The translations under genes were made by a program, and so were the position numbers. Source: Nannochloris sp. 'desiccata' (lineage: Eukaryota; Chlorophyta; Trebouxiophyceae; Chlorellales; Chlorellaceae). From it: a DNA stretch of 64,000 bases. The notes under the pieces are model-generated. The model saw nothing but the letters and a program-made list of their open reading frames with translations, did no database searches and was not told the origin of the DNA. Shown here in pieces: positions 63,936 to 64,000 of the stretch. The stretch is from contig JAGTXX020000003.1 in the NCBI GenBank assembly GCA_019044685.2, positions 124,001-188,000 of the forward strand, in the 5' to 3' direction. Each line of letters starts with the position of its first letter. The first letter of the stretch is position 1.

Positions 63936-64000
63936 AATTTCAAAATTTTGACTCAATTGTACTCCTATTTTCTTAGATTAATTGCTGTATTGAAGCGTCT

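Noticed and set aside
1..64000. tRNA, rRNA, CRISPR array, transposon or virus-derived genes
   Set aside because: Looked for B-box GGTTCGANTCC arms, snRNA cores, terminal inverted repeats, reverse transcriptase and integrase motifs; none was convincing by eye.

Overview
The window is nuclear DNA of a photosynthetic eukaryote, most likely a compact-genome green alga (Chlorophyta, trebouxiophyte-like). Evidence: plastid genes with lumenal twin-arginine signals (a PsbP-domain protein and a TPR protein), a plant-type FAD2 oleate desaturase, an AAE14-type phylloquinone ligase, a GT77 cell-wall glycosyltransferase tail, a plant-like BRCA2, and an LRR-receptor nucleotide cyclase. Genes are dense and lie on both strands. 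Most are long single-exon frames, or frames with a few introns of about 75-180 nt, often placed near the 5' end. TGTAA, the chlorophyte poly(A) signal, follows several stop codons. No tRNA, rRNA, CRISPR array, transposase or viral gene was recognised, and the species cannot be named from the sequence.

Layout. 0-5.6 kb: GT77 tail, PsbP-domain protein, TPR-WD40 protein, and a type II membrane protein joined across a GC-AG intron. 5.8-18.3 kb: genome maintenance and lipid genes, with MSH6 and FAD2 head to head, a split PET117 gene, then BRCA2 head to head with an unknown acidic protein. 18.4-30.6 kb: VPS50/syndetin, an unknown probable plastid protein, a large LRR receptor carrying three cyclase-homology domains, and a lumenal TPR protein. 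30.6-35.4 kb: a five-exon organelle-targeted P-loop ATPase between two long gene-free flanks rich in short inverted repeats. 35.4-48.1 kb: an AAE14-like ligase ending in a peroxisomal SRL tripeptide, a kinesin, a HARE-HTH protein, a conserved unknown and a SYLF protein. 48.3-64 kb: 2OG oxygenase, macrodomain protein, small secreted cysteine-rich protein, HAT/TPR protein, secreted S1 protease with a PAN-like tail, organellar AspRS, CEP104/FAP256-like ciliary-tip protein and mitochondrial bS18m.

Fourteen gene models were rebuilt by joining frames across introns: the type II membrane protein, MSH6, PET117, BRCA2, the LRR cyclase, the ATPase, the kinesin, the HARE-HTH, SYLF, 2OG oxygenase, secreted Cys-rich, S1 protease and CEP104 genes, plus a proposed 5'UTR intron in FAD2. 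In each coding case the phases agree and the joint restores a domain or signal sequence. The strongest observation is in the LRR cyclase: its three tandem cyclase domains appear to divide the catalytic residues in a C1/C2-like way, with metal aspartates only in domain 1 and the Asp/Asn/Arg set only in domain 3. There is no operon logic; neighbours share promoters (head-to-head pairs) or 3' ends rather than pathways.
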